NCBI RefSeq assembly: GCF_001642475.1 | Contig: NW_019173971.1 | Location: 1 to 64,000, forward strand | Direction of reading: 5' to 3' | DNA length: 64,000 nucleotides | Origin: Fonsecaea monophora | Taxonomy: Eukaryota > Ascomycota > Eurotiomycetes > Chaetothyriales > Herpotrichiellaceae | Shown: one piece after another, positions 1 to 12,620 of the stretch | How the letters are laid out: each line of letters opens with the position of its first letter | Numbering within the stretch: the stretch's first letter is position 1 | Translations under genes and position numbers: made by a program | Notes under the pieces: generated by a model | Seen by the model: only the letters and a program-made list of their open reading frames with translations | What the model was told of the DNA's origin: nothing | Databases searched by the model: none

Positions 1-3000
1 TGACTTCGTGGTACTTACATCACTCCCCTCATCGATCCTTCGACCCAGCCATCAAGAAAAGCCGATCGGTTCCTCGCTTGAGGGCCGTGCGTTAAGAAAG
101 CCCCAGCGGATGCGTCACCCAAAATCCTCCTGGATGAGATGCTGGGGGAGATACAACCATAATGTGACAACGTGGAGGCAGTAGGGTGCTGTATAGGTAC
201 CCAAGACTAGGTACTGGGTACATGAGAAAGGCCCGAGTACTCAGTACCACCGTACTACATCGAGTCAGGAATGATGAGCCTTGATGTGTTGCCGGGTGCT
301 AGGGGTGCCGAGGAGTAGGTTACAAGGGATTGAGGGATGGATGGAGGAATGGATCCATCGTGAATAGGTGGATGGGGAGAGGGATGTAAGCGAGCAAGTG
401 AGCGAGAGATGTTCGCCAACACTACCCAGGTAGGTAGGTAGGTAGATCAAGACCGACCGACTGACTGACAATCAGGGGTTGCTTGTCCCAGGAATTGCCT
501 ACCCAACCTGCCCATCTAACTTGAGCGGGAAGTGTTCAATAAGTTCAACCAGAGCAACAATACGAGCCCGGATGGATCGTAGATCCGGCTCAAGATCCCG
601 CGAGAGAGTTGAAGGTCAGGGGTGAGGAGGAGGACTTCGAAACTGCTGTTGGGAACGAAGTTGGAGATGCCACAAACGCACATGGCTGGCTCTCCGCATG
701 ACTGCCAACTCTGTACGAGGTATTGCATCACGATATTACTTGGGCTGCAGATAAACGCCCTCGCTAGATTGGCGGGATTCCAATGAGGCGCAGAGCGGTG
801 TACCTAATCGGTACCGTCTCGCCGTGTTTGCAGCAGACTGACGCGAGGTGTGGATAACAAAGGGGTGAGAAAACTAGGGCATCACGATAGCAAACACGAG
901 GATGTCCCAACCGTGATCTCATAGATTTGCATATCCAAGCACCAGGAGGAGCGAGAAGGACGATAGTGGTGGTGGAAGACAAGTAGGATACAGGGTTGAC
1001 CCGACCTGGATTGTGCGGGCTGCCCCACAGGAATGACTCGCTGTGATGCGATTCAGTCTTGCCTCAAAGCCTGTCGTGTTATGAGTTGGTCGTAGATTCA
1101 CCAGCTTCGGTTTGTCGAGATGGCGTCGCTCCCGCAACTCACATAACCCAATCACTTGGTCCAGACACAAGTAGTCCCGTGTTTCAGGTGGTGTCTGTTG
1201 CAGCTGCGCAAGCCATCATCTATTTCACATCGCGGGGTTGGGTGGTTGGACCTGTCTAGACTCATGTCTGCTCTGACCGCCTTGTTGTAGACCAATCAAT
1301 CACCCAAAAAGAGTTGTTCAATGCGCAGTGCTCATCCTTGCCACGAAAGTGGACGTTCTGACAGGCGAGGGTACAGATGTACAAGCTCGACAGGGGCGCA
1401 TCTGACCTTGGAGGCTAACCGAGGATCACGTGAAGATAAGGGCTGGACTTCGGCTGTAATAGACGGATGGAGCGGATAGTGGAGGCTTCGCCGCAAAGTC
1501 TGATTTTTTTTCTGACGCTTGGTTCCCTGACGTTTTCACGTTGCGCTGAATACGTCAGTCATGATGGCCAAAAAAAAATTGAGCGCTGTGGAGTTTTGTA
1601 AGGGAGAACCCGGCTTGAACTTGTCGCAAGCGACTCGAGTAGACATCGGCGTTGTTTCTCTACGGTGCGAAGTAAACAAGACCAGCTCGGGTGTATCAGG
1701 TACTGCCAGATGCAGGAGAAGTATGAGGTGCTCGTATCACCATCCAAAAAAAAAGAGCCTGGGTAACGTCGCCTAGAGCAACGAAGCTTCACATTGTATG
1801 CCGTGCATCTCGATTGGTGGTGGAAAATGCAGGGCGACTGGTGATGGGCCTGGAGAATTGCCCGATGTGGCAGGATCCGTAAACTCAGGCAAGAGGAATT
1901 GTGCGGCACGAAAAAAAGTGAGAAAGAGAAAAAAACTAAATTTCGAATGGGGATGGAGGGGCAGCGGGCCGCTAATTGGCGGAACGATGATCCTGGCTTG
2001 CCTGGGTCGGTGGTCATCGAGCCACCCCCTGGAGACTGCAGCAAAACTTAACTCTTACAGACATCGCAAGCGCATCCAGCTGCCTCCGGGTAACAACCTT
2101 GGCTCCAGAGCCGGGCATTTCCAGAATTTTAGGGGGAGACAGAGGTTGAAGATCACTGTTGAGTATTATGGTGTCAAGATTGACATGCCTTCTCTACAAC
2201 CTTTTTCCGCAGCACCAATACCCAGACACTGCCAGACCACAAGCGCTTACTCGAGATGCGGTTACAGAAACTTGGCTCTGGATTACCGATGTTATATGAG
2301 TCTTTCCACTGGCGGATGATGCCCGTCAATTGTTGGCTCGATTAGTGAGGGCATCAAAGGGGATGAAGAGACGAGAAATAGGGTTTATCGACATTTCCGA
2401 GATGAGTAAAGTGGTGTTGCACAGCTACAGTACGACTAAGTAGTTAAGTGACGGGCGGGCACATCACAGTTGTCGGGACATGGGTTGAGAGTGACTTGAC
2501 TTTGATGTCTTGTCAGAGATGTGGAAAATCACACCACAATAAACTCTAGCCATGCTGCAACGGACGGAACAACAGCCTGACATCCCAATCGGCGATGGGT
2601 GCATGCTGAATATAGCATTGCGCTGGTTGGGTCATGTTGGGCCGTACTGGATATGGCCGATGCAGCCATGACAACTTCACGACGTAACAGGTGGAGGCCT
2701 TTTCTTGTACTTGTACATGTAAAAGCAAGGGGACGGTTTGACTGGCGTCGGGCAGTGGTTTGGCAGCCAGAGGCGGGCAAGTGCATCCGTGAGTCCAGCA
2801 CGCAGTTTATAACACTGTAAGGTCTTAGGCGCTCAGCGTTGCCTCCAAAGATACTAGCCTGGCCCGGATAGAAGGGGCTAGTAGGGCTAGTGAGGCTAAA
2901 ACAATGACACCGAGTTGAGCTTGGCGACTGGTCAACTGGCGCCTGGTGGGCACTCGGATCTCCTCTACTAGATACTTACGGAGTGCCCAGTGGAAAAAAA

Positions 3001-4208
3001 AAGGTGAGCAAAAGGGACATTCTAGGGAGGGTCCTAGGTATCGAACTTCGCCATTGCTCCCTTGCTTGCTAGGTAACAGTTGGTGGCATTTTTAGGACTC
3101 ACAGACCCATTCTCGGAGTGTCCAAGGGCCCAAGTGTCCAAGTCGCCCACGAGGGTTTTTGCTTTGGGGTTGTTGTGGCGTGTTACCGCTCTTCCCCTTC
3201 CGCCCCCCCCTCAGAATACTGCAAGTCTCTTCCTGCGCATTCCTGGCACCTGTCACTACAACTTGGTACACCAGCTCTTCCATCCCCCTCCGTTATTACT
3301 CGTATCTCTTCCACTTTACTTCCTCTACCACGTCTTGTCTCACTCATTCACATTGACCCTACTACGGCATCTAGCACCTTGCATCTATCTTGCTGACTTT
3401 TCATGTCACGGACCATAGCCCTACATCCGTTTGACAAACCGCCAAAAATCAATCTGGTCCGACCCACTTCCGCACACGACCATCTCCAAGCAAACAACAA
3501 AAGGTCTCCATCTCCATCTCCAGGACCCTGAGTTGCCTGAGCTACTTGCGTACCGAAGGACACGGCCGCCTAGCAGGCTCCCATTACCGCCATTTCTCGC
3601 CTCTGCAGTCTCCCTGTTCATCATCACCAGAATACTCTTTCTCCGTACAAGTCGTCGCCATCTGCCTGCTTACCGCCGTTTGACCTCAACAAGTCAAGTG
3701 GTCAGGACAAGATCTTTTTGACGCAAGGAGGCGAGGATAGACCAATTGAAGCTGGTCCCTGCTCCATCTGGGAGAGTTTTCATTGCTCCACGATCCTAGC
3801 ACCCTTGGTGCACCTTGCATTGCAGCCACGCATTCCAGCTGCCTCCATCCTCCAATCATCGCCTCGCCATCCACCCTCCCTTCTGTCACATCTTTCGCCC
3901 TCCCTTGTCCAACGCTACGCAGCTCGGCAGCACTAGTCCATCCCTCGACTGGTGTCGCCGCAGCCTGAATCATCATTCTGCCATTCGACAATTCCACCCA
4001 TCCTAAAAACAAAATTCCCTGCTTTCGGCGCTCCTCTAGGTTACCAGAAAAAAACTCCCGTTTACTGTTGTACACGACTCCCTCACCATCCATCCCACCC
4101 CCCGGCCATACAGTGTGTCGCGACTTCATCCATTGTCCTGTTATACAACAGTGCACCGACAACATCCTCTCGTACTTCACCAAGCGGCAAACACATGACA
4201 TTCCCACC
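1..4208. other. gene-poor intergenic region and long leader of the GDS1-like gene
   Basis: No protein family is recognised here on either strand; open frames are short or lack codon structure. It holds a GGTA tetranucleotide repeat near 429-445 and, from about 3180 to 4208, a strongly pyrimidine-rich stretch (runs of C and CT) on the plus strand that leads into the GDS1-like gene. Such CT-rich tracts are common just upstream of transcription starts in filamentous fungi, so part of this is probably promoter plus 5' UTR. An unrecognised short gene cannot be excluded. Confidence 0.5.
429..445. repeat. GGTA tetranucleotide microsatellite
   Basis: Four tandem copies of the GGTA/TAGG unit, followed at once by alternating GACC/GACT units. 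Similar TAGGTA motifs recur in other intergenic parts of the window. Confidence 0.8.
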
Positions 4209-5541
4209 ATGGGTTACAACACTCGTCGGAAATCCCTCTCTTTGCCTTCGCTGGGCATCCATCTACCCAACGCCTCTCGCGCTCACCGCCCAACTCTGAA
4301 GACGACAACACCTCCTGCTGATGCCTCTGCGTCTCCTCCGCCTCCTACCAAGAAACTGAAGCGCTCTCATGATGGCGACGAACCTCTGTCCCCTGTGTCC
4401 TCTCCGCGCTCCAAAGTCGGCTCACCTGCGATCGACCTCCCAACATCGACCACATTAGCACTTGCTACTGCCGTGGAGCAGACGCCACCCCCGTCTCCAA
4501 AGCTTGGTACCCCCGTTCGAAAAATCGACACAGATGGTATCCATGATGACATTGTCATCTCGGTGATTGAGCAGTTGGAAAAGACGGGGAATCGCCCGCA
4601 TCTGATCAGGGATTTGGCTACTATACTGGCTTCCACGAACGCCAGTATCGCTCAGTAAGCTTCTACGAATCGGCTGTAGACAAGATTCTGGCTAATTTTG
4701 CTCTTACAGTTCTGCGAACCCCGCGGCTTTACTTTCCTCGCGTCTGAGTCTCTACCTGAAAAGGCCATGGACTGCCTTGTCACCGTGCCCGTTGGCGAAG
4801 GAACTAATACCCGTTCACCCCCGGAAGGTCTTCTTCTTTCTTACAACACAACCGCGAATGCCTCTTCCTGATTCCTCGGATGACATCCTCCCTCCACCAG
4901 TGATCTCGGTCAAAAACCTGACCCCGAGCGTCTCGGATCATAGCCAGGTCGATGACCTGGACCAGCGAGACCGTGCCCGACTATCTCCCAGTCCGGAGGT
5001 AGAGTTATACTCTCCCGACCTTGATCACGATGACCCAATGCAGCCTCCAACCCCAGGCGACCACTTCAGCGCCAGAAGCAGTCTGAATCCTGACGGCACG
5101 CCTGATGTTCGTCGTAGAACTAACCGGGCCCCGAGTCCTCCACTTGAGGAGGACGAACGCGGGTTCACTGAGACAGCCACTGCGGTTCGTGCCCGTGGCA
5201 TGAGCCTACACAATCCTATCGTTCAAGCATCAATTGAGGTTGATGAAAAGACCCCGGCCGTTGAGGTGTCAGAAGAGACACCGGAGCAGCGTCAGAACCG
5301 TGATAGAGAGCTTGGGTTTGCCCTCTTCGGTCAATCTCATCAAGCCCTCCATGTGCCGGAGCAGAAGCTGTTTTCAAGCAGTCCGATGATTCAGGCGAAA
5401 CCCGACCACCAGGCACCCGTGACCAAGACGAACTTGACTCTTGACCTGGATGGAATTGAGATGGGAGTGGCTGCCTGGAGCATGATGAGCCCCGAGCAGA
5501 TCGACGTCGAAGAGCTCGACGAGATGTTTATGGGTTTCTAA
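4209..5541 (+). CDS. GDS1-type winged-helix protein
   Basis: Two exons, 4209-4654 and 4710-5541, with a 55-bp GT-AG intron, give 425 residues. The ATG lies in a CACCATGG context. The start reads GYNTRRKSLSLPSLGI, a signature I associate with fungal GDS1-family proteins. A winged-helix-like segment follows at about residues 110-185, from IHDDIVISVIEQLEKTG across the splice junction to the RKVFFFLT stretch. The rest is proline/serine-rich and acidic with a C-terminal DVEELDEMF segment, as in nuclear regulators. Yeast Gds1 is linked to nuclear control of mitochondrial function; a DNA- or chromatin-related role here is inferred. The gene stands alone in a gene-poor stretch. Confidence 0.8.
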
Positions 5542-8326
5542 AGCCTGACTATTGCCACGACAAAAGTTGCTCGACGCCAGGATAGGCTCCCACCTTTATA
5601 GATTTTGTTCACCCTCCCAACATCTCGACTTTGGCGTTGGCTAGCGTTTCCAGTCATTGCCAGCCAAGAGCTTCTGCGGTTGGCTCGTGGTGAAATGGCA
5701 TGTTATTACTTTCGGTTTGTCGTCTGATGTCTGCAGCGGGCAAGGCCATGTGTTGATAGAATTCCCATCTCACGAGAAGAGGAGATTTTGTAGCATTAGA
5801 GCTGGGATGTCGGAGCTGAGATTCTGGAAAAACAAGTGTATCATGAGCAATCAAACAAGCCGTGTATTCATTCTTCGCTACATCCTGTGGTTTCTCAACG
5901 CTCCCTGGGGAGTTTTATCCCATCTTTGCTTTGTCAGCGACCAGTGCCCATTCCGGACTAACTGTTTGCAGTTTGATCACATTCATATGCCTCGTACCTC
6001 GTATCTTGAGTAACGATGCGCAGTTTCCCTAGTCTAGGTGCCAGTCGCGTTGAATACAGTTTTGTAATCAGGACACCTTTCTATCTACCTGTCTGCCTAT
6101 CTGTTCCATCTGACGCTCACCAAGATGGAGAACGAGTGAGAAGAAAGGAGTACGTTAGGTAGGTCTTTTGGCCTTGGTGGCCTGACCTGATGCTAAGTAG
6201 TCATCGTTTGAAGTTGCAAATTTCCTACATACTAGAGGAGCGTGAAGGGCGGAACCAGGAGGAACCTCACTGAGATCCACTATCCATCTTATTTGTTGGT
6301 CCTCCTTCAATATCGGTATGTGTCTGTCTGGCCTTGGGTGGTTGGTTGGGTGAGCCGGAATCTCCGGTTTAGTGGTTACGTTACTGACCTCGGAGCCAGG
6401 GCCCCCAGAGCGTGCTCGGACATGGTTATCTGTCGAGGCAGAGGTTTGAGAAGTTTCTTTCTCCGAGGGTTAAGTCGAGGGAAGGGGAAGTAAGCCAAGT
6501 CCCGTCCGGGGGGGTTGGTTAGTGGTTAGTGGTTATTCACCTTGCATACCCGTATTAATGTATACTACCTACCCAAGGTAGGTGACTAGATGACTAGACA
6601 ACGGCAAGCTAATGAACAAACTAATGGCTGCTCATGACAGTCAAAACGGGGCAAGTGGATTGGATGAGTGGACGGGTTGATAGGGTGATATAACCAACGT
6701 TCTAGCATACTTTTGAGCCAGCCGGTCGGTGCCTCATCTCACATGATGGGATAGTCCGGTCGGGTCGCTTGTTGTAAGAGAGATACGAGGTAGATAACTC
6801 TCGATTTTGACAAACCTTTTTGTTTGGCGGCGATGGCGGCAGCGGTAGAGGCGGCGTGTTTTACTTGCGTGCTGTAAGTAATTGGTTTCGCCTGGCACTC
6901 TGGCACTTTTGGCCCCCCTTGCTTGCCAGTGATGGATGGGGAAAACCACTTACCATGTTACCGCAAGAAGCCGAAGTGGGCGGCGAACGGCGCCTTTGTC
7001 CTCCAAGCAGACGTTGTGGGTGTTAATGCCAATGACGGTTGAGCCTTGCCTTGCCTTTCGTTCGGGGTCACGGTGGTTTGGGTGAGCGGGTGGGTGAGTG
7101 GGCTCCAAGATGCTCCATGTACACGTCCCTCCGTGCCTCTATGAATTGTACATTGCCGCAGAGGTTCAGCAATTGTCGGTGTGTCTTTGTCGATGTCAAG
7201 GGCCCAAGCCGAAGCCCAAGCCGATGCCCCAGTGCTTGACCTCCCGCCGCGGGGTGGTGAGCTCAGCATCACTATGCGACGAGTATGGCCCGCTCATCAA
7301 CCTAAAATCGCTTTCAGCTCATGAGATAGTGAGAGGGTGAGAGACCTCCAGTGAGGACACACTCCATCAGGCCGAACCTGTTCGGTCGTCAGGGTCAGAC
7401 ACATACCCAGGGAGGTAGGTATGTAGGTAGGTAGGTAGGTAGGTAGGTAAGTATATACCTTAGGGTAGGTATTGCGGAGCCATTTTACTCATGGAGCCAA
7501 TGACGCCTGCCAACCCGCCTACCTGGTCCGACCAAACGGGCCATGTACGAGTGTGTATGCAAATATGCACGTATATGGAGAGTGAGTGACTCCTGGCCAT
7601 TCACTCATTCGTTCACACATTCACTAGTACCTAGGTAGTGTATCAGATACCGATCTTGGAAGGAAACCCATCCTCCCCTTACTATGGATTACAATTCCAG
7701 AACTCCTGCCGGGGTCACAGAGGATTTAGTTACTAACTGCATTGGGACGGGTCGAATTGACTCTGGGAGATGTTGGTTTTGTGATATGCATCTCGTATGC
7801 ATGGCCAGTCTTCTAGAGTGTGGAGTCCGTGGAACGACGGGTTGGCATAAGTACTTGCTTCTAAACTCGGGTGAGAAGTCATCGTGCATACTTGGATCAC
7901 AATAGTCGTATACCGAGATACCCGTTTCAGTCTCGAGTGGCCTTGTAAAGATAAACGTATTATCATGGGGTTTATTTGTAAAACAATAGGTAATTCCATA
8001 GTAGTCCCTCGCTAGTACTACAGTCCTACTCCAGTTGTACGTACGTACATGCTTATAAGGGTATGTTCATATTCATGTTCATGCTGTTACCTGCTGTCCA
8101 CATAATCGCAGTACCGACGTGTTGTCCGTGTCAACTCGCATCTCCTGGGCCCTGGTGCCCTGATGATAGCTTTTGATAGGTTGAATGGTGAATTATGCTG
8201 GTGACATCCATGTTTAGTTAGGAGAACTACCTGAATCTCAGCGCGAGAGAGAGAGACAAAAGAGAACCAAATACCTGATTTATCCGAGGGCATCTCGGTG
8301 GTGGTGATATTCTTCTTGGTCAATTA
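5542..8326. other. 2.8-kb intergenic region
   Basis: No gene recognised. The first few hundred bases are likely the 3' UTR of the GDS1-like gene. The region includes a short inverted repeat near 6567-6583 (CTACCT/AGGTAG arms) and a GGTA repeat at 7412-7450. Open frames of 60-120 codons exist on both strands but show no family features. Confidence 0.5.
7412..7450. repeat. GGTA tetranucleotide microsatellite
   Basis: About nine GGTA units with one ATGTA interruption, the longest of the TAGGTA-type tracts in the window. It lies in non-coding DNA and is likely length-polymorphic. Confidence 0.85.
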
Positions 8327-9555
8327 CTACCCTCCCGGTTTTCGGCCGTACACAAAATGAAAGTTGACGTAGAGATGGTTGTGGAAATCCTGCAGTTCTC
8401 GGAGGACGTGCGCCACGAGCACACGGCACTCGTCTTCAGACCAGCCCCGGTAACGGGTGAGAAAGCCCAGGGCAAAGGGCTCGATGGCCGAGCAGACCTG
8501 TCCGAGCTGGTATTTTCCAAGTGTCTTCAGCTTCGGATCGCGTGGCCATACACCGACAGGGACCTGCAACGCGGTGTGAGATACGTTAGGTAGATGTGAT
8601 GGCGACCAGAGTACCCAGAAGGTAGGATGAAACCAGAACAACTCACTTTGTAGATATCATCTCGGACGTCGACAAAGCCTGCGTTACTCATGCGTTCTCT
8701 CTGCTCTTTGGCCACGTCGAGATCCTTACCAAACACCTTGCTGCCCTCGTTCACTTCGTCTTGCCATCGTTTCAGATACGGCACCCGGGTGAGCTCGGGA
8801 TCGTCGTCCGATTTGAGGTGAGTCTCGTACTCCTGCATCTCGAGCCACCCGCCTGGGTTCAACGATCGTAGCGCCTGCTGGTATAACCTGTCCCAGTCTT
8901 TGATGCTGCCGACCATGGTGCGGCCGTGGATGAAGTCGTATCGCTCAGCCTCGGTGGTTGCCTCGACCCAGTCGCTCTCGACGTCATCCACGTAGAACCT
9001 GACATTCGGAGGCACCACATCCGGCTGGATAGGGCTGAGGTCTGTGCCAATCACCGAGGCCATGGGAAATTCATCCGCAAAATCGACGGCCCAGATGCCA
9101 GTGCCGGTGCCAAAATCGAGCACCCGCTGCGGACTCGCCAATATTGGTGCGCGAAAAAGTCGGCCGTCTAAAGTCAGTCGGAAGACGTGGTGGAGGAGAT
9201 CAAGGCGGGCTTGTTCCAGTTCATCGTTGGGGAGAGTGTATGCGCCTTGACGGTAGGCATGGTACCGCCGGCCATGTTCGTAATGGTATTTGTATACTGA
9301 GGATGCCAAAGATGTGCTGGCCGCTGTGGCGTCGTCGCCCAAGGTGGAGTCTACATCACTCGGTTCATTTGACTATCAGAAGAGATCAGCCATGAGGTGT
9401 GTGTAACAAGGTGCGGAATGAGGTGCGGAGAAGGGAAACTTGGTCAGTCTCACGTCTGGCTGGATCTCAGCATCTGGATCTGGTGCAGCTGGTTGTTCGA
9501 CGATGGCACCCGGCTCCAATGAGTGTTCTGGAGATTGTTTGGTTGTGTCACTCAT
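8327..9555 (-). CDS. LaeA-like SAM-dependent methyltransferase
   Basis: Three exons on the minus strand, 9555-9454, 9372-8647 and 8563-8327, separated by introns of 81 and 83 bp, all phase 0, encode 354 residues. The first exon (from MSDTTKQSPEHSLEPG) is a disordered leader. Rossmann methyltransferase motif I is VLDFGTGTGIW at about residues 118-128. It is followed by an acidic loop (VIGTDLSPIQP), the DDVESDWV motif and the LNPGGWLEMQE post-motif. This layout is that of the large fungal LaeA/TAM-domain family. Members range from the global regulator LaeA to small-molecule methyltransferases. It is divergent from a P450 gene, so a tailoring or local role in secondary metabolism is plausible but inferred. 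An internal TTG at 9342 is not the start. Confidence 0.88.
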
Positions 9556-10194
9556 ATTCGAGTCTTAGTGCAGCCTTGTTCACCGTTTCAGTGGAGGCTT
9601 GGATTGTGTTCGACGGGCGGCGGGGAAGTTCGTGGAAGAACGGGCCGCACGGCGCAGAGGGCATTTGTACTTGTAGGCGAAGCCGGTGGATGGTGGTAGT
9701 TTGCACACAAAGCCTGCTCAAGGACGCGGTACGGTCCGCCCAGTTCTTTTAGGTACCACCACTACTGCCGACTAACTAATGCTTCCGTTGGGGGGATGTT
9801 GGGGGTTGGAGCGTTAGTGCATCGTTAAACCTCTAGGCGCATATCTAGGCTTCCGGAAGGTCTGGCGCGCACCCGCAGGCTAGCCTAACACATTCCATGA
9901 CCACCACGACCTGTCTATCTCTCGCTATACTTGTGGGCATCGGGGATCAACCCCCACGATAGCGTGAGAACCGGCCATGTCCATCCATCCATTGGTGCCA
10001 CCCAATTCATCTTGTCTGCGCGCGTCTCCATCGAGAGCAGACTAAATCCAACATGTTTAACGTGTCCAGACGCAGAGGAGGCATTCAGGTCATGTCGGTT
10101 CTGCTCATCTCGTGGTAATGGATCCTTCTTACACCTCTCCATTATTCATTCGTTCAATCCTGCTGCCACTACCTTGATCTGCGAATCTTGAACC
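9556..10194. promoter_or_regulatory. divergent intergenic region, methyltransferase / P450
   Basis: A 639-bp gap between two genes transcribed away from each other, presumably holding both promoters. I see no gene in it and no operator I can assign. Confidence 0.5.
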
Positions 10195-12046
10195 ATGGCC
10201 TCTTCAACCCTTGATGGGTTTGCCCTGAGCTCCCTGACAACCACCGTGGCCATCCTGGTTACCACATGGCTCCTCTATCTGATGTCACTTGCTCTGAACC
10301 GGCTGTATCTGTCGCCGCTCGCAAAGTTTCCTGGGCCCAAAGCTGCCGCCCTATCACGATGGTACGAGCTCTATTACGAGGTCGTCCTGAAAGGCCAGTA
10401 CTCGAGGAGGATAGATGAGATGCACCAGCAATATGGTGAGTCGACTTCGGGTATAACAGTCATCTAACGAGCCAACTAACATCCATCCAGGCCCTATTGT
10501 TCGAGTCGCCCCGGATGAGCTCCATATCAAGGACAGCGACTTTTTTGATGAACTATATGTCAAAGTCCCGCGGGTAGACAAGCACGACTGGGCAGCTGGG
10601 AGGTTTGGGAATCATGGCTCTATCATCACTACCGCAGACTACGCCCTACATCGTCGTCGTCGTGCAGCCCTCAATCCCTTGTGAGCTTTCCAGGGTGCAT
10701 GCGGAGCGATAGCTCTTTGGACACGGTCAAGAAGATTCTAACCAGAAGGTAGCTTCTCTAAACGGTCAATCATGGACTTCCAACCAGTAATTCGACAGAA
10801 GGTTGAGCAACTAAGCAGGACACTCCGTGAGTATAAAGCAAAAGGCAAGCCAGTGGTCCTGAGCGAGGCATTTCCAGCCTTTGCAGGCGACATTATCACA
10901 GAATACTCGTTTGGAATCTGCTACGATCATTTGGGTTCTCCGGATTTTTCAGAGTCTTTCCATGCCGCATTCATGGCTGTCGGCGAGTTCGGCCATGTCG
11001 CAGTCCAATTCCCTTGGTTTCACCCAGTGCGTCCCCCCTTGGGTGCTCAAGCAGCTCCACGAATGCTGACATAGACATAAGCTCTTGAATTCTCTTCCGG
11101 ATAGCCTTGTTCGCAAAATGCAGCCAGCTCTAGGGTCTCTCCTGCAGCTTCAGATGGTGAGTCGGGCACATCAAGCCCTTGGAATTGGGGTTCCTCTAAA
11201 CGTTACCAAATAGGATTTACGAAATATGATCAAGCGACTGACCGAAGGGGACGAACTTGGGGAGGGGAAGGTTTCTCATCGCACTATATTTCATGACCTG
11301 CTTCAAAGTGCCCTTCCACCCGAGGACAAGGGAAACCGCCGCATGGCAGACGAGGCCCAAACCGTTATTGGAGGCGGTCTCGAGACGACTGCTTGGGCGT
11401 TGAGCGTGGCGTCGTTCCACATTGTGAACACCCCTCGAATTTACAAGCGACTACACGAGGAGCTTGTTCAAGTGATGCCCGACACATCCTCCATTCCAGA
11501 TCTGTTAGAGGTCGAAAAGTTGCCCTACCTTCGAGCCTGCATCACAGAAGCCGTCCGCCTTTCGTATGGCATCTCTGCACGGAATCCTCGAGTGCTCAAC
11601 CAAGCCCTCCAATACAAACAGTGGACCATACCTCCACGAACCGTTGTCGGCATGTCGATTGTGGATGTCCATCACGACGAGAATATCTTCCCCGACTCCC
11701 ACTCATACATTCCAGAGCGATGGCTGGGGAATCCGAAGGCACCTAACGGGTCTCCACTTGATCGTTACTTTGTTGGATTTGGGAAAGGGAGCAGGAGCTG
11801 CCTCGGCATCAAGTACGTATCATCACTGTGGTCGCATTGCTTCTTCAAACACCCTTGAGCTGATTTCTTGCTAGTCTAGCGTATGCCGAACTATTCCTTC
11901 TCATGGCGGCTCTCTTCCGACGTTTTCGCTTTGAACTGTTCGAGACTGACAAGTCGGATGTCGAGTTGAAGCATGATTTCTTCCTGCCGAGTCCAAAGCT
12001 AGATTCCAAGGGCGTGCGGGTCAAGGTTGTTGAGGTCTTTGAGTGA
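10195..12046 (+). CDS. cytochrome P450, CYP58/trichodiene-oxygenase-like
   Basis: Six exons: 10195-10435, 10491-10680, 10753-11026, 11082-11156, 11214-11812 and 11875-12046. Introns are 55-72 bp and the product is 516 residues. An N-terminal membrane anchor (residues about 10-35) is followed by the FPGPK hinge. The I-helix is IGGGLETTAWA, ExxR is EAVR, the PERW motif is present, and the heme loop FGKGSRSCLG has its cysteine near residue 456. The N-terminal half (RWYELYYEVV, QQYGPIVRVAPDELHI) resembles the P450 clan that contains Tri4-like sesquiterpene oxygenases. Substrate unknown. No terpene cyclase, PKS or NRPS lies in the window. All catalytic landmarks are intact. Confidence 0.9.
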
Positions 12047-12620
12047 ATTGATGACAGTGACTGACCCGGCACCATATGGTCGTATATATCATATATATCC
12101 TTGGTCTCAGCCAACCTCTCTCCCTTGTTCGTCATATACACAAATCTGAATGATCTGAAATGGCCCTTCTCCTCCGATAGTATCAGTGTCAAACCGACGA
12201 TGGGTGGACCAGGCAGTTAACCGTGCTTAGTCACTCGCTACGGTTGCGCGTCGCGTCGCCCCAAGCGAGCCAAGTTCCGACACCTTAGAGAGAATGACGA
12301 TGTACTCGGCAATGAGTCCCTACCGTCTGTACAGTCTGTCTCAATTCTGCGAGCTCAACAATTGAATGGGAGGCGGAACGATCGGGGCAGGTTTTGGCTA
12401 GCTACGGACGCGAACTACATGCTTGGTGTGTACAAAAACTTGTACTTGTGCATGAAATCCTTGCTCTTTACGGTGCGGATCGTTCCTGGTCGTTCATTTC
12501 CGTTTCTCTAATTCCTTGCCAGGAACCCGATTAGCCAGTTAGCGAGCTACAACTGGCAGAGAGATCTGCAAGGATACGACCAGATCCCGGACCCTTTGAA
12601 CCTACAGTACCGGCCCAGTG
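12047..12620. other. intergenic region, P450 to PLD-like gene
   Basis: Tandem-oriented gap with the P450 3' end and the PLD gene promoter. No feature recognised. Confidence 0.45.

Noticed and set aside
1559..2319. 161- and 173-codon overlapping frames on opposite strands
   Set aside because: They overlap each other, lack motifs and splice-supported neighbours; likely chance frames in non-coding DNA.
8527..9342. Methyltransferase start at 9342
   Set aside because: That codon is TTG and the frame reads upstream to an acceptor at 9373; the ATG at 9555 in a separate exon gives the family-like N-terminus.
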